Source: Granulosicoccus sp.
GTDB taxonomy: Bacteria > Pseudomonadota > Gammaproteobacteria > Granulosicoccales > Granulosicoccaceae
Length of the DNA: 35,773 nucleotides
NCBI GenBank assembly: GCA_013002205.1
Contig: JABDKN010000042.1
Coordinates: 1 to 35,773 of the forward strand
Direction of reading: 5' to 3'
Shown: one piece after another, positions 8,549-16,967 of the stretch
Layout of the letters: each line of letters starts with the position of its first letter
Numbering within the stretch: the first letter of the stretch is position 1
Position numbers and translations under genes: made by a program
Notes under the pieces: generated by a model
Told to the model about the DNA's origin: nothing
What the model saw: the letters and a program-made list of their open reading frames with translations, nothing else
Databases searched by the model: none

Positions 8549-9316
8549 TCAGTCACCATAAATATTGAAGTCGAAATACCGTGCCGAAATTTCCTCATAG
8601 GTACCGTCTTCCCTGATCTGCCCGATGGCGCTGTTGATGCGTTCACGCAGCTCAGTGTCCTCCTTGCGCAAACCGACTCCGACACCCGGGCCGAATATCG
8701 CATCATCCTGCAATGAGGCCTTGATCTCGAAAACTTCCCCTTCAGCGCTGTTGAGAAAATCACCCATGGCCAGCGAGTCGCCCACGACCGCGTCAATGCG
8801 GCCGGCAAACAGGTCCTGATTGTGTTCGTTGAAGTCCTGATAGGTCTTGATGCTGTCTGCCGTGTCCTGAAAATAGGTCTGGACATAGTTCTGATGAGTG
8901 GTGGCTACCTGTACGCCGATGATCAGGCCGGCAACGCTCTCAGGCGAACCATCGATCGTGGACGATTTCAACGCAACGATGGCGGCCGGCGTATTATAGT
9001 ACTTGTCGGAAAACGCGATGGTCCTCATCCGCTCTTCAGTGATCGACATGGATCCGACGATGGCATCGATCTTCTTGGCCAGCAGTGCTGGAATGATCCC
9101 GTCCCAGGCAACGGCGACCCAGTTGCACTTCTCCTCCATCGCCGCACAAATTGCCTCCCCGATCTCGATTTCCCAGCCGACGAATTTACCGCTGGAATCG
9201 GCCTCGTAGAATGGCGGATAAGGTGCGGAATCCAAGCCCAGATTCAACTCCGCCTTGACCGGATTGGCCACCAGCGTGACAGTGCAAACTGCCAGGGAAG
9301 ACAACAGTTTTTTCAT
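8549..9316 (-). CDS. periplasmic basic amino-acid-binding protein (HisJ/ArgT/AotJ family)
   Basis: Periplasmic solute-binding protein of 255 residues (SBP_bac_3), delivering ligand to the two permeases encoded after it. The signal peptide MKKLLSSLAVCTVTLVANPVKA precedes LNLGLDSAPYPPF. The ligand-binding pattern of the LAO/HisJ group is present: SMSITEERMRTIAFSDKYY supplies the carboxylate-binding Arg, and DAVVGDSLAMGDFL supplies the Asp that usually contacts the alpha-amino group. Two cysteines (AICAAMEEKC) match the disulfide pair of HisJ. Ligand choice among arginine, lysine, ornithine and histidine cannot be decided here. It is second in the operon, 54 bp after the ATPase gene; that spacer contains GCGGCCGC but no convincing terminator. 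Confidence 0.9.
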   Translation of the reverse strand: MKKLLSSLAVCTVTLVANPVKAELNLGLDSAPYPPFYEADSSGKFVGWEIEIGEAICAAMEEKCNWVAVAWDGIIPALLAKKIDAIVGSMSITEERMRTIAFSDKYYNTPAAIVALKSSTIDGSPESVAGLIIGVQVATTHQNYVQTYFQDTADSIKTYQDFNEHNQDLFAGRIDAVVGDSLAMGDFLNSAEGEVFEIKASLQDDAIFGPGVGVGLRKEDTELRERINSAIGQIREDGTYEEISARYFDFNIYGD

Positions 9317-9370
9317 GATGTGATGCTCTTGCTATTGGTTGCGTGATATGGCTTCCTTGCGGCCGCGTTT

Positions 9371-10162
9371 TTAGTGAATGGACGAGACGAACGCGCGACA
9401 TCGGTCACTGACGGGCTCGTAGAAGACCTGTCGAGGCGACCCTGATTCCTCGACCAGACCCTGGTGCAGAAAGATCACCTGCGTGGACACGTCGCGAGCG
9501 AACTTCATCTCGTGTGTCACCAGAATCATGGTCCGACCCTCATTGGCGAGATCGTGGATGACCTTCAGCACCTCTCCCACCAGTTCCGGATCCAGTGCGG
9601 AGGTCGGTTCATCGAAAAGCATAACACGCGGTTGAATGGCCAACGCACGGGCAATGGCAGCACGCTGTTGCTGTCCGCCAGATAAATATGCAGGATACTG
9701 CTCTCGTTTATCCCACAAGCCAACCCGGTTCAGATAGTGTTCGGCGCGTTCCGCCGCTTCAGTTTTTGACACCCCCAGAACATGGCGCGGCACTTCCATC
9801 ACATTCTGCTGCACAGTCATGTGCGACCAGAGATTGAAACTCTGGAAAACCATGCCCAGGCGAGTGCGCAATCGCTGCACCTGTTTCATGTCGGCCGGCA
9901 CTCGATGTCCACGCCGTGTCGTAAACAGAATTTGTTCTCCACCAATCCGGATCTCGCCACTGGAGGGCTGTTCCAGTAAATTGATGCAGCGAAGCAACGT
10001 GCTCTTGCCGGAGCCACTGGCACCGATGATGGACAGCACATCACCTTCGTTGGCAAGCAGGGAGACACCGCGCAGAACCTCCTCGTTGCCGAAGGACTTG
10101 TGTAGTCCTTCAACGACCAGCGCTTCGGCAGAGGAACGATGCAATGATTTATCCGTATCCAT
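9371..10162 (-). CDS. hisP: basic amino-acid ABC transporter ATPase, HisP/AotP-like
   Basis: Cytoplasmic ATPase that energises the importer, 263 residues. Walker A is GASGSGKST (47-55), the signature is LSGGQQQRAAIARALA, Walker B is VMLFDEPTSALD, and the switch His lies in LVTHEM. NLWSHMTVQQNVMEVP and an insertion after the first beta-strand region (FTTRRGHRVPADMKQVQRLR) are characteristic of HisP rather than GlnQ. The frame is open upstream to 10288. The ATG at 10162 is chosen because MDTDKSLHRSSAEALVVEGL gives the normal short N-terminus; the upstream extension is cysteine/histidine-rich and unlike the family. It is the first gene of the operon, whose promoter should lie in the 10163-10527 spacer. 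Confidence 0.9.
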   Translation of the reverse strand: MDTDKSLHRSSAEALVVEGLHKSFGNEEVLRGVSLLANEGDVLSIIGASGSGKSTLLRCINLLEQPSSGEIRIGGEQILFTTRRGHRVPADMKQVQRLRTRLGMVFQSFNLWSHMTVQQNVMEVPRHVLGVSKTEAAERAEHYLNRVGLWDKREQYPAYLSGGQQQRAAIARALAIQPRVMLFDEPTSALDPELVGEVLKVIHDLANEGRTMILVTHEMKFARDVSTQVIFLHQGLVEESGSPRQVFYEPVSDRCRAFVSSIH

Positions 10163-10527
10163 GCCCGAAGTGTAGCGCCACCGTATGAAATGCACTAGTG
10201 CAGCGCCCAGGCTCATGCACTTGAGCGGGCAGGCGCAGATACGCCTGTGGGCGTAAATAGGTCGTAAAAGATGCCCAAGCCTTGACAAGAGCAGACTTGC
10301 AGCTCACTGCACAGGATAGTGGCACCAGTGACAGGCCTGTTGTAAACAAAAGTCAGAAGTCCGGCTCCAGGCTTTGCAGGTCCTGGTTCACCAAAAACTA
10401 CTCGCAGCGATACATGCAGGTACAGCGAGTCGATTCGTCAATTCGTGACTACCCGTCCGGACAGGCAATCTGAGCGTATAAGCTGATGTCAGTTGATCTA
10501 TCGAGCTGAAATTACGGAGGAGAAGCA
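10163..10527. other. divergent intergenic region upstream of the ABC operon and an exported-protein gene
   Basis: 365 bp without a credible gene. It contains a perfect inverted repeat TACGCC-TGTG-GGCGTA at 10240-10255. A -10-like TATAAG sits at 10477-10482 with no good -35. An isolated TTGACA at 10282-10287 has no well-placed -10. A strong Shine-Dalgarno (GGAGGAG) lies just before the ATG at 10528. No ArgR-type box was recognised by eye. Confidence 0.5.
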
Positions 10528-11082
10528 ATGTTTTTTCACAAAGCGTCTATCACGAATGCTTGTGCAGACGACACCAGGCGGCTATCCCGGAGTCGAGCAG
10601 CCGACAGGGGCGGACTGTTACTCCCTGCATTCGGGCTGCTTACCGGTGTCCTGCTGCTAGCCGGACTGCACTCGCGCGTCCACGCCGATGAAATTGCCCC
10701 GCACGCCAGCCTGACACCCCAACAGGTCGTCAGAATCGTCATCGACTCACTGAAGTTCAACGACGAGAGCAATGATGCAGGAATTGCCACCGTGTTCAGG
10801 TTCGCCTCGCCAGGCAATAAGGCCGCCACCGGTCCCCTGCCGCGTTTCACGCAAATGATCAAGCGAGGATTTCCGGATATGCTCAATCACGCCGGCGCAC
10901 GCTTCGAGCCTATGCAGATCGACGGACTAACGGCATTGCAGGTGGTCTGGTTGCTGAAACCCTCGGGACAGGAGGTTGGCTACGCGTTCCAGTTGGGTAA
11001 ACAGACAGAGGGCAATTTTCAGGGCGTGTGGATGACAGAGGCCGTTGCGCCACTGGGAGCGGGGAGCGGTATACGCATCTGA
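10528..11082 (+). CDS. exported DUF4864-like protein
   Basis: A 184-residue protein of unknown function. After a basic N-terminus, a hydrophobic segment (about 30-47, LLLPAFGLLTGVLLLAGL) is followed by HADE, consistent with a signal peptide or membrane anchor. The rest (about 57-180) resembles the DUF4864 family seen in bacteria, cyanobacteria and plants: LTPQQVVRIVIDSLKFND, then IATVFRFASPGNKAATGPLPRFTQMI, a block I recall as typical. The fold may be NTF2-like. Translation starts behind an excellent GGAGGAG site. It lies alone between the divergent ABC operon and the convergent folD, so context gives no function. Confidence 0.7.
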   Translation: MFFHKASITNACADDTRRLSRSRAADRGGLLLPAFGLLTGVLLLAGLHSRVHADEIAPHASLTPQQVVRIVIDSLKFNDESNDAGIATVFRFASPGNKAATGPLPRFTQMIKRGFPDMLNHAGARFEPMQIDGLTALQVVWLLKPSGQEVGYAFQLGKQTEGNFQGVWMTEAVAPLGAGSGIRI

Positions 11083-11235
11083 CAGGCTTCGCCGTTGCCC
11101 TGCTTGTCCGGTGGCGACTACCGGTCATGTGCCTGAGGGGTCTGCGCGGCCCGACCTGCACGGGCTGGCCTTACAGTTAACGAATTCGGCGTTCCATGAA
11201 TAGTCCGGCGAAATGGTGGATGAACGTGCGGAAGC

Positions 11236-12123
11236 TCAGTCGATAAGATTATCTGCAACGTCGATCCCGGCCTGTCGCATGGCCTGTTGGACAGTATTAT
11301 GCAACAGGCAGGCGATGGTCATCGGGCCGACACCTCCGGGCACCGGAGTGATTGCCCCGGCAACCTTCATCGCCGCTGCAAAGTCCACGTCGCCAACCAG
11401 CCGAGTCCTGTCACCTTCCTGGATACGGTTGATACCAACATCGATCACGGTCGCTCCTGCTTTGACCCATGATCCCTTGACCATCTGCGGCCGACCCACC
11501 GCAGCTACCAGAATATCCGCTGTACGGCACAATTCCTCCAGATCGCGGGTACGCGAGTGTGCAATTGTCACGGTACAGTTCTCTCTTAGCAGCAGGGCCG
11601 CCATCGGTTTCCCGACGATATTGGATCGACCCACGATAACCGCATGCAGACCGGCGAGATTTCCCAGATGGGATTTGAGCATCATCAGCGAACCAAGTGG
11701 CGTACACGGCACCACGCCGCCACCATCTGTGTTCAGGCGCCCTACATTGACCAGGTGAAATCCGTCGACATCCTTATCATGGCTGACTGCATTTATCACC
11801 TTGAATTCATCGATGTGTCCAGGCAGTGGCAGCTGTACAAGTATGCCGTGAACCTTGTCGTCAGCATTCAGTTGATCGATGAGATCCAGCAGTGTCTGTT
11901 CACTGGTGGTTTCATCCAGTCGATGCTCGAAAGAGTGCATCCCCACTTCCACGGTCTGTTTCGCTTTGTTCCGTACATAGACTTGACTGGCCGGATCCTC
12001 GCCAACGAGTACGACAGCCAGACCCGGCACCATTTCGTGCTTGCTATGCAATCGGGCAACCGTTTCCGCCAGAGTTTCCCGAAGCCTCTGGGCATAAGCC
12101 TTGCCGTCGATGACCGTTGTCAT
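11236..12123 (-). CDS. folD: bifunctional methylenetetrahydrofolate dehydrogenase / methenyltetrahydrofolate cyclohydrolase
   Basis: Cytoplasmic one-carbon enzyme interconverting 5,10-methylene-, 5,10-methenyl- and 10-formyl-tetrahydrofolate with NADP. At 295 residues it has the usual length. Family motifs are intact: [16 protein letters not shown] with the Tyr-x3-Lys catalytic pair, [27 protein letters not shown], and the Rossmann segment [18 protein letters not shown]. The C-terminal signature is [19 protein letters not shown]. An AGGT about ten bases before the ATG is the likely ribosome-binding site. It is a single gene, facing away from the lipoprotein gene at 12322. Confidence 0.97.
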   Translation of the reverse strand: MTTVIDGKAYAQRLRETLAETVARLHSKHEMVPGLAVVLVGEDPASQVYVRNKAKQTVEVGMHSFEHRLDETTSEQTLLDLIDQLNADDKVHGILVQLPLPGHIDEFKVINAVSHDKDVDGFHLVNVGRLNTDGGGVVPCTPLGSLMMLKSHLGNLAGLHAVIVGRSNIVGKPMAALLLRENCTVTIAHSRTRDLEELCRTADILVAAVGRPQMVKGSWVKAGATVIDVGINRIQEGDRTRLVGDVDFAAAMKVAGAITPVPGGVGPMTIACLLHNTVQQAMRQAGIDVADNLID

Positions 12124-12321
12124 TTATATGTACCTGTGGAAGCCTGTAGACCCGAATCTACCAGTGAGATAATTGAAGATGCGCGGCGAGGTTACACGAA
12201 TGCGCTGCCCCTTGCCGTATGGAACGGACAATCGTGACAACACGACGCGTGACATGTACACAGCGGAAATTCTCGCGTATCTTTCATTGACAAGTCCCCT
12301 GATCTCTACCCGATCACAAAA

Positions 12322-13191
12322 ATGAACGAGCGATCAACTCGAATTCTGACGCTGTTTTGTCTGACGGCCGCCTTACTTGCGGGGTGCAGCTCATCGTCCA
12401 GCCCGGACGACGGCGCACCGGATGACTCAACAGGGGCACAAGCAGACGACCAGCTTAATACTACGGCCGAGACCCCTCCGGCCGAGACCCCTCCGGCCGA
12501 GACCCCTCCGGCTGAGACCCCTCCGGCCGAGACTCCTCCAGCCGAGACTCCTCCAGCCGAGACCCCTCCGGCCGAGCCCCCTGGAGAAACCACTACGGAA
12601 AATCCAGCTGAGACGGATATGCTGATACCACTGGTTGCGCAAGGCAGTGATCTGGAGCGCTTGACTCGGGGAATAAAACGGCAGGCCGCACTGACACTGC
12701 TTGACTTGAATCAACGACTGACAGGGGGCGTCACGCTGACTGATCAACAGGAGACTTGCGTAGGTAGCTATGACCCCGCGCTCGGCGAAAAACTGCTGGC
12801 AATCGACTGCCTCCAGCCCCTGGCGACAGGTAACACTCCAATCTATACCAGCAAAGTGGCCTTTTACGACAGCGAGAACTGCCACATCAGTATCTCACTA
12901 GGCAACACTGTCAATTGCCAGTTGGCATATGCTGCATTGAGCTTGCCGACGGAATGGACGAAACCCGCAAATGGCCCGCCTGCGCCAGTTTATCCGGGTA
13001 GTGAAATTCGCTACGCAATAGATGACACGATGTTGCACATTGAGAACGCTCCCTCGGCACTGACCGGCTTGTTCAAGTGCGACATCGATCTGACCAGCGG
13101 TACTGCACAGACTCCGCTGACGGGTCAGTCGTGTCCGGCCATCATCACGTCAGTGGCAGACCGGATAGACACACTGCTGCCAGCAGAGTAG
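12322..13191 (+). CDS. lipoprotein with ETPPA-repeat linker, unknown function
   Basis: Unrecognised 289-residue envelope lipoprotein. The signal MNERSTRILTLFCLTAALLAGC ends in a good lipobox (LLAGC, Cys22) followed by a Ser run and acidic linker. Residues 49-83 are seven AETPP units encoded by a 15-bp tandem repeat, probably a flexible spacer holding the rest away from the membrane. The C-terminal domain (about 100-289) has cysteines at several spots (ETCVGSYD, IDCLQP, ENCHIS, VNCQL, FKCDID, QSCPA), suggesting disulfides in an extracytoplasmic fold. I see no enzyme motif. It shares the lipobox-plus-repeat-linker plan with the CotH lipoprotein downstream. A weak hairpin, GAAAAC/GTTTTC (13275-13293), followed by T-rich sequence lies between it and the convergent metallophosphoesterase gene. 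Confidence 0.75.
   Translation: MNERSTRILTLFCLTAALLAGCSSSSSPDDGAPDDSTGAQADDQLNTTAETPPAETPPAETPPAETPPAETPPAETPPAETPPAEPPGETTTENPAETDMLIPLVAQGSDLERLTRGIKRQAALTLLDLNQRLTGGVTLTDQQETCVGSYDPALGEKLLAIDCLQPLATGNTPIYTSKVAFYDSENCHISISLGNTVNCQLAYAALSLPTEWTKPANGPPAPVYPGSEIRYAIDDTMLHIENAPSALTGLFKCDIDLTSGTAQTPLTGQSCPAIITSVADRIDTLLPAE
12466..12570 (+). repeat. 15-bp tandem repeat, seven units
   Basis: Seven in-frame 15-bp units (GCCGAGACCCCTCCG and close variants), followed by a degenerate eighth (12571-12585). Unit 4 has GCTGAG; units 5 and 6 have ACTCCTCCA. Each encodes AETPP in the linker of the surrounding lipoprotein. Unit length is a multiple of three, so copy-number change would alter linker length without a frameshift. 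Confidence 0.97.
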
Positions 13192-13291
13192 CGTCCCAGC
13201 CATTTTCGCTAGTACGAGAGGGTGCCGCGTGCCGCTGACTGTGTGTCGTCTGGGTGCATACGCGACGCAGAAGAGAAAACAGTACCCGTTT

Positions 13292-14827
13292 TCAATGCTT
13301 TGCTTTAAATTGCTTTGCTTCTGTGCTTCTGCCAAATCCAGCCCGCCTTTGCCACCAGATTGCCATCAGAATCAACAGTAACGCTGATGGCTTTCCAGTC
13401 CCGGCCGCACCACCTGATTCAGCTGAATCGACCTGGGGAGGTGCAGGATTCGGGTAGCTGAATGTTTCCAGATCAGACTCTTGTACATCAGATTCCCCAA
13501 GGCCTGCCGTGACCTGGGTTTCGGCCGAAGTGTTAGCTGCAGCCAGCGGCCCTTCAACACCTGTCTCTGACGTTGACAAGTCAACCACAGCGGTCGGCAA
13601 CTTTGCCGGCGAGGATGCTGTTGTGCTGTCAGAGCCATCGGTTGCAGCGGGGCCTGGTTCCGCAACAACGCCTTCGGCAGCGGTATCGTTCGTCGTTGCG
13701 GGCTCTTCGACGGCGAGAGGATTTACTGCAGCAACTTCAACATTTGCTGCTGGCGCGGATGATTCGGACGCGACGTTGTCCGTTACAGAAGAACTATTCG
13801 CCTGTTCAGGTACGGCAGCGTTCAGGGACTCCGCACCGGTAGACGCATCCAGCCTGCTTATCAGCGTGAACTGATCCGGTACCGCCCCGTCGATGGCTTT
13901 GAAATAGCAATCAGCCGTTTTTTCTTCGAATTCGCAGAATAGTGCGCCGTGGGTTGCCCCCTGTGTCGCGGTGTAGATAGCAGCCCACCAGTCGCCGCTC
14001 TTGACCTGTGGGCGAACTTCGCGCCCCCCCAGACCTGAGACAAATGCAAATGAACTGCCTGATTCCATTGTCATCTCACTACGCCTGTGAATGACGGTCT
14101 GGTTCCGGAAGTCGCTGAGCAGGTAGGTTCGCGAATAGGCGTGTTCATGGGCAACCGCCACCATGGCACCTGCATCCAGGCAGGAGTCGTAGACGTCCCA
14201 TCCGGTTGCATCACCCTTCTTACCGGTCTGAAGCTTTTCCTGATTCTTGTGCCAGCTGCAGATACGCCAATCAGCCGTGGAATCGGCAAGCGATGAGGCA
14301 ATGTACTGCGCGTAGTTATCCTCAGCCTTGACCCCTTCCACTTCGTGGATACCGGGAGATACCTGGACGATATCAATGTTTGCAAACTGACAGCTTGCCT
14401 TCACACCCGTATTGCCCGTGCAGGACAGGGAACTGGCGCGATCGATACGTTCCTGAGTCAGCCTCTGGTATTCAGGCCATTCGTAATTTTCGTGATTGCC
14501 GACGACAGTCAGGACTGGAAAATCCGCCCCGAGAGCGTTGGTCAGATTGTCCTCCCACTGGGCCGCAGCATTTTCACCGTATCCCAGATCACCTTGAATG
14601 AGCAGCAGATCAGTTCCCTCACTGGCTATCAGGGAGAGTACTGACTGCGCGTGCTCTCCCACGCCCTGGTCACCAATGAAGGCAACTTTGACTGAAGCTG
14701 CGGATGAAATGCCTGTATAGAGTAAAGTTGTTGCCAGCACGCTATGGCAACTGGCCTTCCGCAGGAAGGCCAGATCTATTGGTTTGAACACGAGGGGAGT
14801 CACGCAAGGATTAAAGAATGTGGGCAT
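13292..14827 (-). CDS. secreted metallophosphoesterase with C-terminal GlyGly-CTERM-like anchor
   Basis: Exported calcineurin-like/purple-acid-phosphatase-type phosphoesterase, about 511 residues. ATG at 14827 is preferred over the frame's earlier start at 14884, because AGGT precedes it and the signal segment (SVLATTLLYTGISSAAS) then sits at a workable distance. The metal-site motifs appear in order: FIGDQGVG, IQGDLGYGENAAAQWEDN, VVGNHENYEW, an isolated His in CSWHKNQ, and VAHEHAYSR. A long Ala/Thr/Ser/Glu-rich linker follows the catalytic domain. The tail is SGGAAGTG, a hydrophobic helix (SALLLILMAIWW) and QRR, resembling a GlyGly-CTERM rhombosortase signal, although about 17 further residues follow the arginines. 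The substrate is unknown. It is divergent from the CotH-kinase gene and convergent with the ETPPA lipoprotein gene. Confidence 0.85.
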   Translation of the reverse strand: MPTFFNPCVTPLVFKPIDLAFLRKASCHSVLATTLLYTGISSAASVKVAFIGDQGVGEHAQSVLSLIASEGTDLLLIQGDLGYGENAAAQWEDNLTNALGADFPVLTVVGNHENYEWPEYQRLTQERIDRASSLSCTGNTGVKASCQFANIDIVQVSPGIHEVEGVKAEDNYAQYIASSLADSTADWRICSWHKNQEKLQTGKKGDATGWDVYDSCLDAGAMVAVAHEHAYSRTYLLSDFRNQTVIHRRSEMTMESGSSFAFVSGLGGREVRPQVKSGDWWAAIYTATQGATHGALFCEFEEKTADCYFKAIDGAVPDQFTLISRLDASTGAESLNAAVPEQANSSSVTDNVASESSAPAANVEVAAVNPLAVEEPATTNDTAAEGVVAEPGPAATDGSDSTTASSPAKLPTAVVDLSTSETGVEGPLAAANTSAETQVTAGLGESDVQESDLETFSYPNPAPPQVDSAESGGAAGTGKPSALLLILMAIWWQRRAGFGRSTEAKQFKAKH

Positions 14828-15158
14828 ATTACCTGCTGGTGGCGGCCAAATTGCCGCAAGTACACATTGTTTACGAACGTGCAATTTATCGGCCTGAGAT
14901 TTCGGTGCCTTCCGGCAATGGGCCGATCTGTGATCAGACTCTCCACAGAACTGTGAAAAAGGCGTCAGACTGGGATTTGATGTGTATTTTTTACCTCATG
15001 ACGAGCGCGCGCAGGCAACTATCCAGGCTCGAAACTCCCGTGAAACTCTGAGAAAATGTTATCGTTTTGTCACGATCGGCTCGTACTGAACAGTCGTCAA
15101 AGTCGCTACTCAGCGTCGCGACGCATTGCAGGTTTTGCAAACTATTGTGGCCAATGAA
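14828..15158. other. divergent intergenic region between metallophosphoesterase and CotH genes
   Basis: 331 bp with no convincing gene. It contains a perfect 12-bp palindrome GCGTCGCGACGC at 15113-15124, and immediately after it an inverted repeat TTGCA-GGTTT-TGCAA at 15126-15140, both close to the CotH start at 15159. They could be operator sites. No clear -35/-10 pair was recognised. Confidence 0.5.
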
Positions 15159-16967
15159 ATGAAAACACTGCTGCCTATCCTTCTGTCCACCCTGCTGGCC
15201 GTGGCTTGCAGCAGCTCACGCGATGATTCGACTCCAGCTGTGGATGATCCAGTTGGTACCGACACCGGCACTGACACCAGCTCAGGCACTGACACCAGCT
15301 CAGGCACTGACACAGGCTCTGGCACCGACACCGGCTCTGGCACCGACTCGGGCGATTCGCCTTTTACATCCTCATCCACGGATCTTGTTCTTGACAGATC
15401 GATCTACCGCGAAGATGGATATGGGACAGCGAATGTCATTCGAGTGGATGTTCGCACCGTGACCAGTGCAGGCGTCTGCTCGGTTGACGATCTGTCGGGC
15501 TGCACCCTTGCGGATGTGCTGGCAGACACTGACAAGAAAGACGAACTGACTGTGGATATCCCGGTGCATTTTCACAGTGATGACTTTGCTGAAGACGGGT
15601 CAGTCAGTAACGCGGAACTGCGACAAAGAGGCGGTGGAGCCCGCTTTGCACCGCAGAAATCGTTCCGTATAAAACTGGATAGCAAGGACGTTCTGTGGCG
15701 TCGCGAGAGGCATCTGCAGATCAACAAGCATCCTTTCGAATCCAGCAGGATCCGCAACAAGCTGGCGTTCGACGTGATGAGTGAAATTCCTCACCTGCCG
15801 AGCATGCGCACCCAGTTCATCAATCTCTGGATCAATGACGGCCAGGGTGCAGTGGACTACGGTCTCTTTACCCACGTGGAGAAACCGGATGAGAATTACC
15901 TGGACAGGCGCGGTCTCGACAAGAAAGGCAATCTTTACAAGGCTGAAGATTTCCGATTCGACGAGAGTGATTTACTGGACATTGCGGTCGATGCCGAAGG
16001 CAAGCCACTTGACGAGTATCGCTTTGAAACTTCGCTGGAAATCGAGGCGGGAAAGGATCACCGTGCGCTGGTAGCCATGATGACGGCGCTTCACGATCCC
16101 GGACGATCATTTGATTCGGTGCTCGACCAGTATTTCAACCGGAACAATGTGCTGGCATGGATGGCAACGAATATCCTGCTCCACCAGGCGGACGCCACGC
16201 GACACAATTTCATCCTGTACAACCCGGCCGGTACGCAACGATTCTATTTCGTACCGTGGGACTACGATGCTGCCATGGGCCGTTGGGTGGAACCGCCCGA
16301 CAGCTATGATAATGACGCTCTTCGCCAGCGCGTGGAATATGGTTACGCGGTCGGGGAAATGAACTATTTTACGTCACGATATTACCGTTTACCTGGTCTG
16401 CACGAAAAGATGAAAACGGCAGTCAGTTACCTTCGCCAGAACTATGTGACCGACGCATTACTCGCCGAAAAAGCCAGCCGCTACATCCAACTGGTAGCAC
16501 CCTTCGAAACACGAGCTCCGGATAATCAGTACAACCCGCACTTCAACACCAGCTCGGCCAGCAAGTTTGCCGAGTATCCTGGCGTCAATGAGGAGGCACT
16601 GAACAACAGGTTCAGTATCCCGATGCCACCGACGATGCGCGAGCCATTGCTGGCAAACGGCCAATGGACTTTCAGCTGGACACCTGCCTATGACGTCACT
16701 GGCCATGAAATCACCTACGATCTACAGATATCATCTGCGTTGGCATTCTCGCCCGACGACATCGTTCTGACGAGGACGGGTATTAGCGACGCGGCTGAAT
16801 TGGTAACTCACGGTATCGCAGCTGCACAACTCCCTGCTGGTAGCTATTACGCACGGCTGACCGCGCGCGCAAGCAATGAACCGGGCCGCTTCTGGCAGGT
16901 GGCAACCAATAGAATCGAAATCAATGGTGAGCGGCACTTCGGTGTGCTGCGCTTCAATGCACCCTGA
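15159..16967 (+). CDS. CotH-kinase family lipoprotein
   Basis: Exported 602-residue protein with a CotH kinase domain, an atypical protein-kinase-like family first known from Bacillus spore coats. ATG at 15159 is chosen over an upstream in-frame TTG because it starts a compact lipoprotein signal ending AVAC (Cys17). Then come a Ser/Asp linker and an 18-bp-encoded GTDTSS/GTDTGS repeat (37-66). The CotH domain (about 80-420) shows LRQRGGGARFAPQKSFRIKLD, INLWINDG, YGLFTHVEKPDENYL, GNLYKAE, HNFILYN and FYFVPWDYDAAMG (from 362, with Asp368/Asp370 as likely metal/catalytic acids). A C-terminal beta-rich, Fn3-like module (about 500-600; WTFSWTPAYDVTGHEITYDLQI) follows. The target of the kinase is unknown. 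It is divergent from a secreted phosphoesterase, a possible functional partner. Confidence 0.88.
   Translation: MKTLLPILLSTLLAVACSSSRDDSTPAVDDPVGTDTGTDTSSGTDTSSGTDTGSGTDTGSGTDSGDSPFTSSSTDLVLDRSIYREDGYGTANVIRVDVRTVTSAGVCSVDDLSGCTLADVLADTDKKDELTVDIPVHFHSDDFAEDGSVSNAELRQRGGGARFAPQKSFRIKLDSKDVLWRRERHLQINKHPFESSRIRNKLAFDVMSEIPHLPSMRTQFINLWINDGQGAVDYGLFTHVEKPDENYLDRRGLDKKGNLYKAEDFRFDESDLLDIAVDAEGKPLDEYRFETSLEIEAGKDHRALVAMMTALHDPGRSFDSVLDQYFNRNNVLAWMATNILLHQADATRHNFILYNPAGTQRFYFVPWDYDAAMGRWVEPPDSYDNDALRQRVEYGYAVGEMNYFTSRYYRLPGLHEKMKTAVSYLRQNYVTDALLAEKASRYIQLVAPFETRAPDNQYNPHFNTSSASKFAEYPGVNEEALNNRFSIPMPPTMREPLLANGQWTFSWTPAYDVTGHEITYDLQISSALAFSPDDIVLTRTGISDAAELVTHGIAAAQLPAGSYYARLTARASNEPGRFWQVATNRIEINGERHFGVLRFNAP
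15267..15356 (+). repeat. 18-bp tandem repeat in CotH lipoprotein linker
   Basis: Five consecutive in-frame 18-bp units: the first two are identical (GGCACTGACACCAGCTCA), then come variants. They encode GTDTSS, GTDTSS, GTDTGS, GTDTGS and GTDSGD. It is a flexible hydrophilic spacer after the lipidated cysteine. Confidence 0.95.

Noticed and set aside
12287-12292. TTGACA as the -35 of the ETPPA lipoprotein gene
   Set aside because: The expected -10 position (about 12310) reads CCGATC-like sequence and would lie almost at the start codon.
12466-12585. Possible CRISPR-like array
   Set aside because: Units are contiguous 15-bp coding repeats without spacers.
12306-12593. Minus-strand open frame with GGVSA repeats opposite the ETPPA lipoprotein
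   Set aside because: It is the antisense reading of the 15-bp repeat. The plus-strand gene has a lipobox signal and a sensible domain, and the repeat keeps all frames open.
13509-13874. Plus-strand open frame opposite the metallophosphoesterase linker, Ala/Ser/Thr-rich
   Set aside because: It mirrors the low-complexity linker of the minus-strand gene and has no start signal.
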